64,000 bases of DNA from Gracilibacillus salitolerans (GCF_009650095.1 NZ_CP045915.1:4030001-4094000); one strand, 5' to 3'; counted from the stretch's first letter, positions 26,449 to 35,672 are shown. Notes: generated by a model not told the origin, from the sequence alone. Translations and numbers: made by a program.

Positions 26449-26486
26449 ATTTACGTAGAACACTTCAGGTAGTGTTCTACGTAAAT
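26449..26486. other. 38-bp perfect inverted repeat between araC and rpiR genes
   Basis: A 16-bp perfect stem (26449-26464 with 26471-26486) with a 6-nt loop. It lies 33 nt after the AraC stop and 47 nt before the RpiR start. No T-run follows, so it may be a factor-dependent terminator, an operator, or an mRNA element. Confidence 0.6.
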
Positions 26487-26532
26487 CTTGGTTAAGATAG
26501 AATCAAAAGCTTAGATTAAAGGGGGCTCTCTC

Positions 26533-27309
26533 ATGAGCAACATATTATTTGATATTCCTGCGAACACTTACAAAACGTTAAGCGAAACGGAAAAGTATTT
26601 ACTAGAATATATTCACAATCATTTAGATGAGATTTCGTCTATGTCAATTGTCAAACTAAGTGAACATGCTAATGTATCCACTGCCACTATCGTAAGGTTA
26701 ATGAAGAAAATTGGATATGACGGGTATACTTCATTTAAGTATAGTCTAAAAGAAAAAGTGAAGCTTTCAGATGAAAATAATGAAATGGAAAACATTGACC
26801 AAAAGATTAAGCAAGCCATTCAAAAGAATGAGCATGAAGTTATCAAAACCATTCAATTACAAAGTATCGGCCAAATAGAAGACGCTGTCCAAAAAATGGA
26901 TGATGCGGAGAAAATTTTTGTGTTTGGGCGCGGTTTCTCTGAAATGATTGCTAAAGAAATGACAATCAAGCTACAGTTAATGGGAAAAAATTGCGAAGTA
27001 CATAACGATCCTAATATCATTAGAATAAAATCAAGAAATATACAACCAAATGAAATAGCTATTTTTGTTTCATTAAATGGGGAAACAGAGGAACTGGTCG
27101 AAGCTTGTAAAAACTTAAATATTAGGCAAATCACTACGATCACACTCACTACGAGAATGGAATCAAGCCTGGGACAAATGTCGGAAATGACATTTGTCGG
27201 GTACAAGGGAACCCAATCCTATTTCCCTGATTACGAAGTACGCTCCCGCCTTCCTCTAAGTGTTATCTCGCGAATATTATTAGATGCCTACGCAATACGA
27301 ATGCTTTAA
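26533..27309 (+). CDS. RpiR/MurR family transcriptional regulator
   Basis: A 258-residue regulator. N-terminal RpiR-type helix-turn-helix (LSETEKYLLEYIHNHLDEISSMSIVKLSEHANVSTATIVRLMKKIGYDGYTSFKY, about 17-75) and a C-terminal SIS phosphosugar-binding domain (about 110-240; KIFVFGRGFSEMIAKEM, EIAIFVSLNGETEELVEACKN). AAAGGGGG precedes the ATG. It lies directly upstream of the fructose PTS operon on the same strand but is separated from it by a terminator, and is its probable regulator, sensing a sugar phosphate such as fructose-1-phosphate. Confidence 0.9.
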   Translation: MSNILFDIPANTYKTLSETEKYLLEYIHNHLDEISSMSIVKLSEHANVSTATIVRLMKKIGYDGYTSFKYSLKEKVKLSDENNEMENIDQKIKQAIQKNEHEVIKTIQLQSIGQIEDAVQKMDDAEKIFVFGRGFSEMIAKEMTIKLQLMGKNCEVHNDPNIIRIKSRNIQPNEIAIFVSLNGETEELVEACKNLNIRQITTITLTTRMESSLGQMSEMTFVGYKGTQSYFPDYEVRSRLPLSVISRILLDAYAIRML

Positions 27310-27340
27310 AACTTGGCTATACGCCAAGTTTTTCTTTTTT
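27308..27340 (+). terminator. Intrinsic terminator after the rpiR-type gene
   Basis: AAAACTTGGC and GCCAAGTTTT form a 10-bp stem with a 5-nt loop, followed by TTTCTTTTTTT. It separates the regulator from the PTS operon, whose promoter must lie in 27341-27433, where I see no strong consensus pair. Confidence 0.9.
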
Positions 27341-27433
27341 TCATCGAACGAAAACCTTTACATAATCTGAAAACATTTACGCTATTTTCTATGCCATAAT
27401 GAAGGCAAATAGAAAAACAAGGCAGGTGGGGAC

Positions 27434-28372
27434 ATGATTTATACACTGACACCAAATCCAGCTATCGACCTTTATGTTGGATTAGACCAATTAAAACCTA
27501 GTGTTGTAAATCGAACATATGAAGAAGACTATCAGCCAAATGGTAAGGCAATTAATATATCTATTATGCTAAGCAAACTAGGAATTACCAATACAGCCAT
27601 GGGCTTTATCGGGGGATTTTCAGGAGAATTTATCGAACAAGAATTAAAGGAGATGTCCATTAACACTTCCATGATTTATGTAAAAGGAATTACTAGAATA
27701 AATGTATTCGCTAATGCTGACAAAGAATACAAAATTGTCAATAAAGGACCACTTGTTCCACACTCAAAAATAGTAGAAATGCTCGAAGAAATTCGGCGAA
27801 TACCTACTAACTGCACACTCTGTGTTTCAGGTAGTTTGCCTAGAGGTATCAAAGATGATTTTTATATCGAGATAGCTAAAATATGTCATCAAAAAAATAT
27901 CAAACTGATTTTAGATATTAGTTCACATGTTTTACTAGAGTGCTTGAAATATAAACCGTTACTAATTAAACCAAATGATGATGAGCTTGCCTCCCTTTTT
28001 CAACTGTCACCAGCAGAGCTCACTGAAGAGAAAATCATGGAGCTTAATAATACGCTTTTGAAAATGGGCGCTCAGCAAGTACTTGTTTCCAGAGGGGAAA
28101 AAGGAGCTATTTATTCCTCTCCTCAACGTATTGTGAAAGTAAGCTCAGCTAAAGGAGAAGTAGTGAACACTGCTTGTGCAGGTGATGCTATGCTAAGTAC
28201 TTTTATCGGAAAGTTAGAACTAAATGAATCAGTAGAAGATGCTTTAATCTATGCTTCTGCTGCAGGAGCAGCCACAGCTTTTAGTAAAGGTCTTTGTAGC
28301 CTTTCACATATTCAGGCACTTATATCAGATATTCTAATAGAAACATTAAAGGAGGAGAGTTTTTATGGCTAA
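27434..28372 (+). CDS. fruK: 1-phosphofructokinase (PfkB family)
   Basis: A 312-residue PfkB sugar kinase. It starts MIYTLTPNPAIDLYV, typical of FruK/LacC enzymes, with the substrate loop PNGKAINISIMLSKLG near residue 36, the GSLPRG motif near 136, and the C-terminal ATP/anion-hole signature NTACAGDAM near 250 with the catalytic Asp; the first Gly of the usual GAGD is Cys. It should convert fructose-1-phosphate from the PTS to fructose-1,6-bisphosphate. Its stop overlaps the EIIBC start by 8 nt. Tagatose-6-phosphate kinase is the main alternative, made less likely by the fructose-type EII. Confidence 0.87.
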   Translation: MIYTLTPNPAIDLYVGLDQLKPSVVNRTYEEDYQPNGKAINISIMLSKLGITNTAMGFIGGFSGEFIEQELKEMSINTSMIYVKGITRINVFANADKEYKIVNKGPLVPHSKIVEMLEEIRRIPTNCTLCVSGSLPRGIKDDFYIEIAKICHQKNIKLILDISSHVLLECLKYKPLLIKPNDDELASLFQLSPAELTEEKIMELNNTLLKMGAQQVLVSRGEKGAIYSSPQRIVKVSSAKGEVVNTACAGDAMLSTFIGKLELNESVEDALIYASAAGAATAFSKGLCSLSHIQALISDILIETLKEESFYG

Positions 28373-29807
28373 TATTAAAATTGTTGCAACAACAGGTTGC
28401 CCGACAGGTATTGCGCATACTTTTATGGCAGAAGAATCCCTAAAGAAAGCAGCAAAGAAGCTTGGGGTGGAGATTAAAGTAGAAACACATGGGCAAGTTG
28501 GAGTTGAAAATGAGCTTTCCAAAGAAGACATTGCCGAAGCTGATGGAGTCATTATTGCTGCAGATAAAGATGTCTATGCCTATCGTTTCCATGGAAAGCC
28601 AACAGTGGAAGTATCTGTTGCGAAAGGAATCCATGAAGCGGAGAAATTAATTCAAACAATCATTGACGGGAAAGCAACGGTATACAAAGCGAAGAAGAGT
28701 GATACCACTGAGGAAGATGAAAGCGCATCAAACAAAGGCGGTAATAACATCGCACATTCCATTTACAAACATCTAATGAATGGTGTTTCCCACATGCTTC
28801 CATTTGTTGTAGGTGGTGGGGTTCTGATTGCACTATCATTTTTATTTGGTATACATTCCGCTGATCCAGATCACGAAAGCTATAGTCCTATTGCTGCAAC
28901 GCTAAATGATATTGGGGGTCTTGGTTTTCAAATGATGGTGCCAATTCTGGCAGCATTTATTGCAGAGTCTATTGCTAAGAGACCCGGTATGGTAGTTGGT
29001 TTTATCGGTGGTTTAATTGCAAGCAATGGCGGAGCCGGATTCTTAGGAGGTATTGCCGCTGGTTTCCTTGGTGGTTTCATTATTGTATTGCTAGGTAAAT
29101 TACTAGAAAGAATGCCAAAATCACTAAACGGACTTAAATCGATATTTTTATATCCTTTAATCGGCATCTTATTAGTCGGTGTAATCATGACTTTATTGGT
29201 AGAGCCAATGACAGCAATAAATGAAGGCATGATGTCTTTCTTAAGTAGTTTCCAAAATGCAAATCCTATTTTACTTGGCGTAATTGTTGGTGCCATGAGT
29301 GCCTTTGATATGGGTGGCCCAGTCAATAAAGCTGCCTACGTAACGGGTACTGCTTTACTTGGAGAGGGGAACTACTACTTTATGGCCGGTGTTTCTGCAG
29401 CTTGTATTACACCACCACTTATTACAGCATTTGCAACGGTATTTTTCAAAAAATATTTTAATCAGGCAGAGCGTAATGCCGGTGGGGTTAACTTTATTCT
29501 TGGATCCACTCACATTACAGAAGGCGCCATCCCGTTTGCAGCGAAAAACCCTATTGTCGTGATTCCTATATTAATGATCGGTTCATCTGTATCCGCTATT
29601 TTGACGTATATGATGAACATCGAAGTACCAGCTCCACACGGTGGATTCCTCGTATTACCAGTTGTTACAGGAGCTATACTATGGATCATTGCAATATTAA
29701 TCGGTTCCCTGGTTGGGGCAGTTATATATGGTTTTTATAAAAAACGTGCTTATTTAAAAGATCAAAAAACTAAAGGTGGGGAAAATGATGGACAACAAAT
29801 TGCTTGA
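28365..29807 (+). CDS. PTS fructose-type EIIBC transporter
   Basis: A 480-residue fructose-family enzyme II. The N-terminal EIIB domain (1-100) begins with IVATTGCPTGIAHTFMAEE and phosphorylatable Cys12. After a hydrophilic linker (about 105-125), the EIIC domain has eight to ten membrane helices, with MAGVSAACITPPLITAF and ITEGAIPFAAKNP. EIIC takes up and EIIB phosphorylates the sugar, probably giving fructose-1-phosphate. It lacks a fused EIIA domain; the separate EIIA gene overlaps its 3' end but is interrupted. GGAGGAG precedes the ATG inside the kinase gene. Confidence 0.92.
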   Translation: MANIKIVATTGCPTGIAHTFMAEESLKKAAKKLGVEIKVETHGQVGVENELSKEDIAEADGVIIAADKDVYAYRFHGKPTVEVSVAKGIHEAEKLIQTIIDGKATVYKAKKSDTTEEDESASNKGGNNIAHSIYKHLMNGVSHMLPFVVGGGVLIALSFLFGIHSADPDHESYSPIAATLNDIGGLGFQMMVPILAAFIAESIAKRPGMVVGFIGGLIASNGGAGFLGGIAAGFLGGFIIVLLGKLLERMPKSLNGLKSIFLYPLIGILLVGVIMTLLVEPMTAINEGMMSFLSSFQNANPILLGVIVGAMSAFDMGGPVNKAAYVTGTALLGEGNYYFMAGVSAACITPPLITAFATVFFKKYFNQAERNAGGVNFILGSTHITEGAIPFAAKNPIVVIPILMIGSSVSAILTYMMNIEVPAPHGGFLVLPVVTGAILWIIAILIGSLVGAVIYGFYKKRAYLKDQKTKGGENDGQQIA

Positions 29808-30243
29808 TATTAACCAAATTAAATTAAAACAACAGCTGACAACACAGGAAGAGGTTTTTGAAGAAATCGCAACTATTGCCATTAGTCAAGGCATTGCTAC
29901 AGATTCCAACGAGGTTGTGAATGGATTACTAACGCGTGAAAATGAAAGTACAACAGGCTTTCAAGATGGATTTGCCATTCCACATGCACAAGTTGATGCG
30001 ATTAAACGGCCTGCTATTGTCGTTGTATCTTCTAAAGAAGGAGTGTAATGGGATGCTTTAGATGGAAAACCAGCTATCTTCTTTATCGCTCTATTAATTC
30101 CAAAACAAGAAGCAGGTACTACTCATATTCAAGCACTTGCATCTATTTCGAGAATGTTAATTTATGAAGAAAAACGGGAAGCACTAGCAAATGCTAAAGA
30201 TGCAGACACCGTAATGGAAGAGCTAGCAGGAGCTTTCGCATAA
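29788..30243 (+). pseudogene. PTS fructose EIIA gene interrupted by an in-frame TAA
   Basis: From ATG 29788 (or 29785; GGTGGGG upstream) the first 86 codons encode the N-terminal part of a fructose/mannitol-type EIIA, including the phosphorylation site FAIPHAQ (His66). Codon 87 (30046-30048) is TAA. The same frame continues without frameshift for 64 sense codons to TAA at 30241: WDALDGKPAIFFIALL, then a normal C-terminal half. In this family the residue before WDALDG is commonly Glu, so one GAA-to-TAA change explains the stop. The rest shows no decay, which points to a recent mutation, a sequence error, or readthrough. If real, EIIBC would need another EIIA. Confidence 0.88.
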
Positions 30244-30293
30244 ATTACGGACGGTTAACGTCGTAATAAAATTTTACCTAGGGGGAGAATCAT

Positions 30294-31205
30294 ATGACAC
30301 TCGTATCATCTACACCAATGTTACAAGAAGCTAGAGAATCCGGTTATGGCATTGTTGCCTTTAATGTTCACTCTTTCGATATGCTTTATTCGGTTGCAGA
30401 AGCGGCAGCTGAGATAGATGCACCAGTTATTATTCAAACAACGGTTGGGACAGTTCAAAATTTAGGTCCAGACAGCATTGTGAAAACAGCACATGCTGCA
30501 TCTGAAAAATATGATATTCCAATGGCACTCCACTTAGATCATTGTACTGATTTAGATGTAATAATCAAGTGCATTCGCGCAGGTTACACATCTATCATGA
30601 TTGATGCTTCGATGCATCCATTTGAAGAAAATGTACGTCTTACAAATCAAGTAATGAATATTGCTAAATATATTGATGTAAATGTAGAAGCAGAATTAGG
30701 AAAAGTTGGTGGCGTAGAAGATAATATTATTGTTTCCGATAAAGATGCGGAAAAAGCAGTACCTGCTGAATGCAAGGAATTTATCGAACGAACCGGCGTA
30801 CCAACATTAGCCCCAGCAATCGGCACTGCACATGGTATTTACAGCGGTGATCCGGATATAGACTTTGAGCGAATTAAAGAAATCGCCAACCTTATCGATG
30901 AACCGCTCGTTCTGCATGGTGGATCTGCTATTCCAGCAGAGGATGTAAAACAATGCATATCATTAGGAATGGCAAAAATGAACGTATCAACAGAATTAAA
31001 AAACGCTTACTCAGAAGCAATAAAGGAACACTTTTCTGAAACACCAGATTCATTAGATCCTAGAAAGTATCTATCCAAAGCAAAAGAAGTAGCAAAAGAA
31101 CTAGCAAAAGAGAAAATGACATTAGTCGGATGCGCTAGGAAAGCGCCAGAAATAAAGGTAAAGGCATATCCAAATCGAAATAAATTAGATTCCTTGCATG
31201 TATAG
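30294..31205 (+). CDS. Class II (metal-dependent) ketose-bisphosphate aldolase
   Basis: A 303-residue class II aldolase. Metal-binding ALHLDHCTD (about 80-88), the MIDASMHPFEENVRLT segment, EAELGKVGG, IGTAHGIY and the phosphate-binding VLHGGSAIP are all present. It should split fructose-1,6-bisphosphate (or tagatose-1,6-bisphosphate) to DHAP and glyceraldehyde-3-phosphate, completing the route from PTS sugar to glycolysis. It starts 50 nt after the EIIA frame, with TAGGGGGAG upstream, and is the last gene of the operon. Confidence 0.9.
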   Translation: MTLVSSTPMLQEARESGYGIVAFNVHSFDMLYSVAEAAAEIDAPVIIQTTVGTVQNLGPDSIVKTAHAASEKYDIPMALHLDHCTDLDVIIKCIRAGYTSIMIDASMHPFEENVRLTNQVMNIAKYIDVNVEAELGKVGGVEDNIIVSDKDAEKAVPAECKEFIERTGVPTLAPAIGTAHGIYSGDPDIDFERIKEIANLIDEPLVLHGGSAIPAEDVKQCISLGMAKMNVSTELKNAYSEAIKEHFSETPDSLDPRKYLSKAKEVAKELAKEKMTLVGCARKAPEIKVKAYPNRNKLDSLHV

Positions 31206-31228
31206 GGATGGATTGTTGTATTAGTTGA

Positions 31229-31259
31229 AACGCCTCACTTTTTTTAAGAGTGAGGCGTT
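31229..31259 (+). terminator. Hairpin after the fructose operon
   Basis: AACGCCTCACT pairs with AGTGAGGCGTT (11 bp) with a T-rich loop. Only a weak T tract follows. It lies 23 nt after the aldolase stop. Confidence 0.65.
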
Positions 31260-31650
31260 GATATTTATTACTTGTGAGAAGCTGAAAAAAAGTAAGTATG
31301 CAAAATCCCCACAATAGTCTATGAGTATTTCACAACGAAATCGCCATCTTCTAAAAAGGTTAGGATGACCTATCTCTTTTTAAAATCCTTATTCCAAGTA
31401 CCCATACATAAATCATCCATATACATTTCTGCAGAATTGTATTCTAAAACATTACGTGTAGACATAGTATTTTTGACCGCGTATAGAGAAATGTGCCTTT
31501 TTGGTCCGTATACTGCTCTGCAAATGACAATTGTATATTGTAGTTTTCCCCATTTGTATCAAACAAGGTAATATTAAGCGCTTAAGAAATACATTAAAAT
31601 AACGATTAATATGAATCATACATTAGCTATCTCCTTTTCTACTATAATCT
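31260..31650. other. Intergenic region between converging transcription units
   Basis: An AT-rich gap between the fructose operon (plus) and the GntR gene (minus). I see no convincing gene; the only distinct element is the 12-bp palindrome TTAAGCGCTTAA at 31574-31585, whose role is unknown. Confidence 0.4.
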
Positions 31651-32760
31651 TTATAACTCTGAAGTAATGACACTAACAATCGGCTTAGTAGAGTTCCCTT
31701 CATGGAAGGTAGCTTTGATCTGTTCTTTATCCGAATCTAAACCGTTCTCACGCATTTTTAATAGCTTTTGAATAGATCGTCTGCCAATTTCCTCCTCATT
31801 CTGCTTTAAGTGAGTAAAGCGCCAATCCATTGTAGTTACAGTTGGGCTGTCAAAGGATAGGATCGAAATATCTTCGGGCACATTTTTATCAAGCTGTTCC
31901 ACTGCAATTTTCGCTAAGATGGCAATTTTATATTCTAATGCCATTAATGCGGTTAAGTCAGGATTATCAATTAAATACTGTTTAATCAATTCAATATCTC
32001 TTTTTTCCGTAGTGGAATCTCTTCTGATGGTGTCACACCAGTACGCTTTATTTACACTAACCTTATTTTCCGCGAAGGCACTAACAATTCCATTTAGTCG
32101 TTCTTCAATGGTTGTAATTTCAAAGTCTTCCGGGATAAGTATACCTATTTGTTCATGACCGCTATCAAATAAATATTTAATGCCTTTCTTAGCAGCGGTA
32201 AAATTGTCCGTGGATACTGATGGAGCGGCAATACCTTTAAAACTACGATCTATTAATACAAATGGGAATTTATTCACAATCATTTTCAAAATTTCCAAGC
32301 TATAGTGCTCGGATTTGGCAGGAAATACGATCAGTCCATCGACACCATACGCCAGCATTTCCTTGATCGCTTTCTCTTCACGTTCTGGTATACCAAGTGA
32401 ACGCTTCAGCATTATGAAACACTTCCCATCTGCCTCTTCTTCGATTGCTTCAATAATCCCTGTACCATAGCTTTCGGCAAACCTTGGTACAATTAAGCCG
32501 AACACAGGCTTAGTTTGATTATTTTGTTCAACATTTACGGATATTTGACTGTTGTTCAATACAAACGTTCCTTTGCCTCTTTGCCGATATACATGCCCTT
32601 CCTGAACTAACTTTTCTAGTGCCTTTTTACTAGTTATACGACTCACTGAAAAATCATCTGCTATCTCTTTCTCAGAAGGTAACTTTTCACCTATCTTATA
32701 TTTCATAGAAAGAATATCATGTTTCAGAGATTCATACACTTGCTCATACAATGCTTGCAT
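31651..32760 (-). CDS. GntR/LacI hybrid regulator (AraR-like)
   Basis: A 369-residue regulator with a GntR-type winged helix at the N-terminus (LYEQVYESLKHDILSMKYKIGEKLPSEKEIADDFSVSRITSKKALEKLVQEG, about 1-75) joined to a LacI/GalR-type periplasmic-binding sensor domain (VFGLIVPRFAESYGTGIIEAIEEE; GVDGLIVFPAKSEHYSLE; ILSFDSP). This is the architecture of the arabinose repressor AraR. The start at 32760 has GAGGTG 6-7 nt upstream; a GTG at 32769 is also in frame. It follows a terminator at the end of an ABC importer operon on the same strand and is its likely regulator. Confidence 0.9.
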   Translation of the reverse strand: MQALYEQVYESLKHDILSMKYKIGEKLPSEKEIADDFSVSRITSKKALEKLVQEGHVYRQRGKGTFVLNNSQISVNVEQNNQTKPVFGLIVPRFAESYGTGIIEAIEEEADGKCFIMLKRSLGIPEREEKAIKEMLAYGVDGLIVFPAKSEHYSLEILKMIVNKFPFVLIDRSFKGIAAPSVSTDNFTAAKKGIKYLFDSGHEQIGILIPEDFEITTIEERLNGIVSAFAENKVSVNKAYWCDTIRRDSTTEKRDIELIKQYLIDNPDLTALMALEYKIAILAKIAVEQLDKNVPEDISILSFDSPTVTTMDWRFTHLKQNEEEIGRRSIQKLLKMRENGLDSDKEQIKATFHEGNSTKPIVSVITSEL

Positions 32761-32863
32761 TCTTATCACCTCAAGTTCAACGATGTACTTTATCCTATTA
32801 ATATACGATTATATCAAAAATAACAAGTCGCCATAAATCATTCATTCCTCTTTTGTACAAAAG

Positions 32864-32900
32864 AAAAAGGTTAACCAGCTGTTAACTAGTTAACCTTTTT
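32864..32900. terminator. Strong bidirectional terminator overlapping the YesL stop
   Basis: AAAAAGGTTAAC pairs perfectly over 12 bp with GTTAACCTTTTT (32889-32900). It overlaps the stop codon of the YesL gene and separates it from the GntR gene. Confidence 0.9.
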
Positions 32901-33600
32901 CAGATGTTATTGGCATTGTATCCATTATTTTTGTGAAGAAGCGATAAAAGCCATAAAAAGCGATATACGCTATGAGCGACCCAAGGAAAAACGGAATCAA
33001 GAATGTAGTTACTTGAAAGCTGCAATAAATAACAATTAAACTGACGATGCCAATAATAAGTGTTAATAATGGATGAACCAAACTTATGATCATGGCATTT
33101 TTCATAGCTTGAAAAAGCTTCGAATGAACATGTACTGTCACAGAAAAGAAATGCAAAGTCATAACAATAAGAAAAAAGCCAATCAACATAAATAAATACA
33201 TAAAGTTCTCATTTACATGATTTACGAAAAAGAAATAATCAACCACTAATATAACCCATAGAAGTGTAAAAATGCTTCCTCCAAGCATACTTCTAACAAA
33301 ATTGGCTTTCCAATTCTTAATAAAAAGCTTAAAAATGCTTGCATCATCTTCCGAAAACATTATTTTATACCGCAATACTGCAAACATTGCTGTAGTCGCT
33401 GGAAAAAACAGCAATGGTGCTAAAATAAGGATGTATATGGTAAATGCAATAACTTCTATCAGATTATCAACGAGTAATAACATAAAACCTAAATAAGCGA
33501 TTGGCATATTAAATAAAAACCATAGCAAATTAGTGATAACGATCATCATTAACCAGTTGGCAACTTTATGTGCTTTTCCTGTCAGACCTTCTAATTCCAT
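32890..33600 (-). CDS. YesL/DUF624 family membrane protein
   Basis: A 236-residue membrane protein with about five hydrophobic helices and the family segment LLFFPATTAMFAVLRYKIMFSEDDASIFKLFIKNWKANF (about 60-100). It is the last gene of the importer operon 38825-32890, 24 nt after a Gfo/Idh gene. More similar to the copy at 53861 than to the one at 14276. Confidence 0.87.
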   Translation of the reverse strand: MELEGLTGKAHKVANWLMMIVITNLLWFLFNMPIAYLGFMLLLVDNLIEVIAFTIYILILAPLLFFPATTAMFAVLRYKIMFSEDDASIFKLFIKNWKANFVRSMLGGSIFTLLWVILVVDYFFFVNHVNENFMYLFMLIGFFLIVMTLHFFSVTVHVHSKLFQAMKNAMIISLVHPLLTLIIGIVSLIVIYCSFQVTTFLIPFFLGSLIAYIAFYGFYRFFTKIMDTMPITSEKG

Positions 33601-33624
33601 GTTATCACTTCCTTAGTCAATTGA

Positions 33625-34710
33625 TTATATTTCTGGTATATGAATCTCTACTTCTCTTCCTAAATCTGACGATCGCAAGATACCATCAATAATGGCTTGA
33701 TTGACTAAGATCTCTTCTGCAGGAATCGGTGCTGGTTTTCCTTCTTTTACTGCAGTAACGAAATCGCGTACTTTTTCTCTAAAAATATCAATAGTGTGCT
33801 CCTGAACAGGAATGGATGTCTCTACATGATGATTATTTAGATCATGGAATAATTCAATTGATCCGATACCACCGTCCCAGACACCGCTCCATGGACCATT
33901 ACCTGCCGGCGTCAATTTCAGACCGGCCTCTGTTCCAAGGAATAAGGTTGGTCCTAAAGAATCCATATGCATAGCCCAAGAGATTTTGAAATTCAATACT
34001 TTACCACCTTCTAGACGGACCATCGCAACACCAAAGTCTTCTACTTCAAACTTATCTGCTTCAGGGTGATAAGCTGGATTCGTTCCAAATAAATTAGACG
34101 TATAGGCAGATACAGTCAATGGCTTAGGATAATTTAAAGCATTCAAAACTAAATCCAATGAATAACAACCAATATCCGCCATCGCACCTGCTCCAGCTAA
34201 TTCTTTGTTAATAAACGTTCCGCCAGGCATTCCTCTGCGACGACCACCGCCAGCTTGCATATAATAGACATCACCTAGTTTACCAGAATTGATTAATTCT
34301 TTTATCGCTTTCATATTAGGATCATATCTTGGTTGGAAGCCTACACTTAAAATTTTCTCATTAACTTTTGCTGTTTTCACCATATCAATACCTTGATCTA
34401 ACGTTACAGCTAGTGGCTTTTCAACTAATACGTGTTTTCCTGCATTCAGAGCCTCAACGGAGGCAGAGTGATGGGCGACATTCGGTGTACAAACACTTAC
34501 AGCTTCGATATCTAAAGCTAATAAATCTTTTACACTATCACATGCTACTGCACCTTCTATACCAAGCTGATCAATAAAGCTTTGGGCTTTGCCTGGTATA
34601 ATATCTGAAACACCAATAATTTCAACATCTGGAAAACTTAGATAAGCTCTCGCATGAGCAGCTGCAATTCCACCACTTCCTATAATTCCTATGCTAACTT
34701 TACTAGTCAT
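33625..34710 (-). CDS. Gfo/Idh/MocA family oxidoreductase
   Basis: A 361-residue dehydrogenase; start 34710 has GAGGAG upstream, unlike the in-frame ATG at 34737. Rossmann GIIGSGGIAAAHARAY (about 8-23), active-site HVLVEKPLAV near 95 and DIGCYSLDLVLNAL near 180 are visible. It is distinct from the two near-identical paralogues at 17428 and 22720. Located between a TIM-barrel isomerase gene and a YesL gene, it probably oxidises a sugar brought in by the importer upstream. Confidence 0.9.
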   Translation of the reverse strand: MTSKVSIGIIGSGGIAAAHARAYLSFPDVEIIGVSDIIPGKAQSFIDQLGIEGAVACDSVKDLLALDIEAVSVCTPNVAHHSASVEALNAGKHVLVEKPLAVTLDQGIDMVKTAKVNEKILSVGFQPRYDPNMKAIKELINSGKLGDVYYMQAGGGRRRGMPGGTFINKELAGAGAMADIGCYSLDLVLNALNYPKPLTVSAYTSNLFGTNPAYHPEADKFEVEDFGVAMVRLEGGKVLNFKISWAMHMDSLGPTLFLGTEAGLKLTPAGNGPWSGVWDGGIGSIELFHDLNNHHVETSIPVQEHTIDIFREKVRDFVTAVKEGKPAPIPAEEILVNQAIIDGILRSSDLGREVEIHIPEI

Positions 34711-34765
34711 AATAACACTCCTCGTATTTCGATCCATAAATATTTTACTTCCAATGCGTACAATC

Positions 34766-35644
34766 TTATTTAAAATATCTCTCTAAATGTTCCTTCGCTT
34801 TTATAATACCTTGTTTTTCTAAGGCGAGTGAGCCCCAATATCTATGGTCTTCTAACTCGATACTTATCGGCCCTTGGTAACCTATTTTTTCAAGACCTAT
34901 TGCTACTTTGCCCCAGTCCACTTCTCCATGACCTGGTATCGTATATCGCCAAGACCCTTCTGAAAAATCAATATTTGTTCCAAATGTAGCTGGTAAAGTC
35001 CCGAATTCATATAATTCCTGTTGTAATATTTCTGTGTCTTTACCATGACAGTAATTAATATGATCACCGAATTCCGATAATACGCGCATGTAATCTATTC
35101 CTAAGCGTACTAAGTGAGATGGATCATAATTCAAACCAAAATGTTTAGAAGGAATAGCTTGAAACATCGCTCTTAGTATCTCAGGGGTGCACCCGATAGT
35201 TGGATAGTATGGAGACGGACCAGGATAACCTTCTAATGCGATATAGAGATCTTCTCTTTCTGCATGTGCTACAACTTCAGGAAACGTTTCTTTCCATAAT
35301 TCAAAACTTTTTGACCTCGGTGTGCTATTATCCTCTGGAATCAAGCACATGAATATCACTTTACCACCTAAGGCAGCAACCTCTGACATCTGTTCTGTTA
35401 AATCGGCAACCGCTTGTTTCCTTTTATCAGCATCTAGACTTAATAGCTTTGTGTTACCCACTGCACCTCGACCATCAATCGATCCTACTTTAAGCCCATA
35501 CTTATCTAGAACTTTTTTTATATCTTGATTCCATTCCGGAACATCGATCACATCTAAACCAATGCTCGCTGCCCACTTGGCAACATATTCCATACCTTCT
35601 CCTCCAATATTTGGAGATAAACGCATACCAATTGAATAATTCAT
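34766..35644 (-). CDS. Sugar phosphate isomerase/epimerase-like TIM-barrel protein
   Basis: A 292-residue xylose-isomerase-like barrel with the standard metal ligands visible: YIALEGYPG (Glu), LNYDPSHLVRLGID (Asp, His), INYCHGKDTEI (His) and PISIELEDHRYWGS (Glu). AATAGGAGGTTTTTAAG precedes the ATG. With the adjacent Gfo/Idh dehydrogenase it probably forms an oxidation/isomerisation pair for the imported sugar. Confidence 0.88.
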   Translation of the reverse strand: MNYSIGMRLSPNIGGEGMEYVAKWAASIGLDVIDVPEWNQDIKKVLDKYGLKVGSIDGRGAVGNTKLLSLDADKRKQAVADLTEQMSEVAALGGKVIFMCLIPEDNSTPRSKSFELWKETFPEVVAHAEREDLYIALEGYPGPSPYYPTIGCTPEILRAMFQAIPSKHFGLNYDPSHLVRLGIDYMRVLSEFGDHINYCHGKDTEILQQELYEFGTLPATFGTNIDFSEGSWRYTIPGHGEVDWGKVAIGLEKIGYQGPISIELEDHRYWGSLALEKQGIIKAKEHLERYFK

Positions 35645-35672
35645 CTTAAAAACCTCCTATTGTGAAACAAGT

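Noticed and set aside
24033..26500. Identical 13-mer TTGGTTAAGATAG at 24033-24045 and 26488-26500
   Set aside because: Matches of this length are expected by chance in 64 kb of AT-rich DNA, and the two contexts differ.
31365..31571. 68-residue plus-strand frame after the fructose operon
   Set aside because: No ribosome site, no recognisable motif and low-complexity AT-rich composition; treated as chance.
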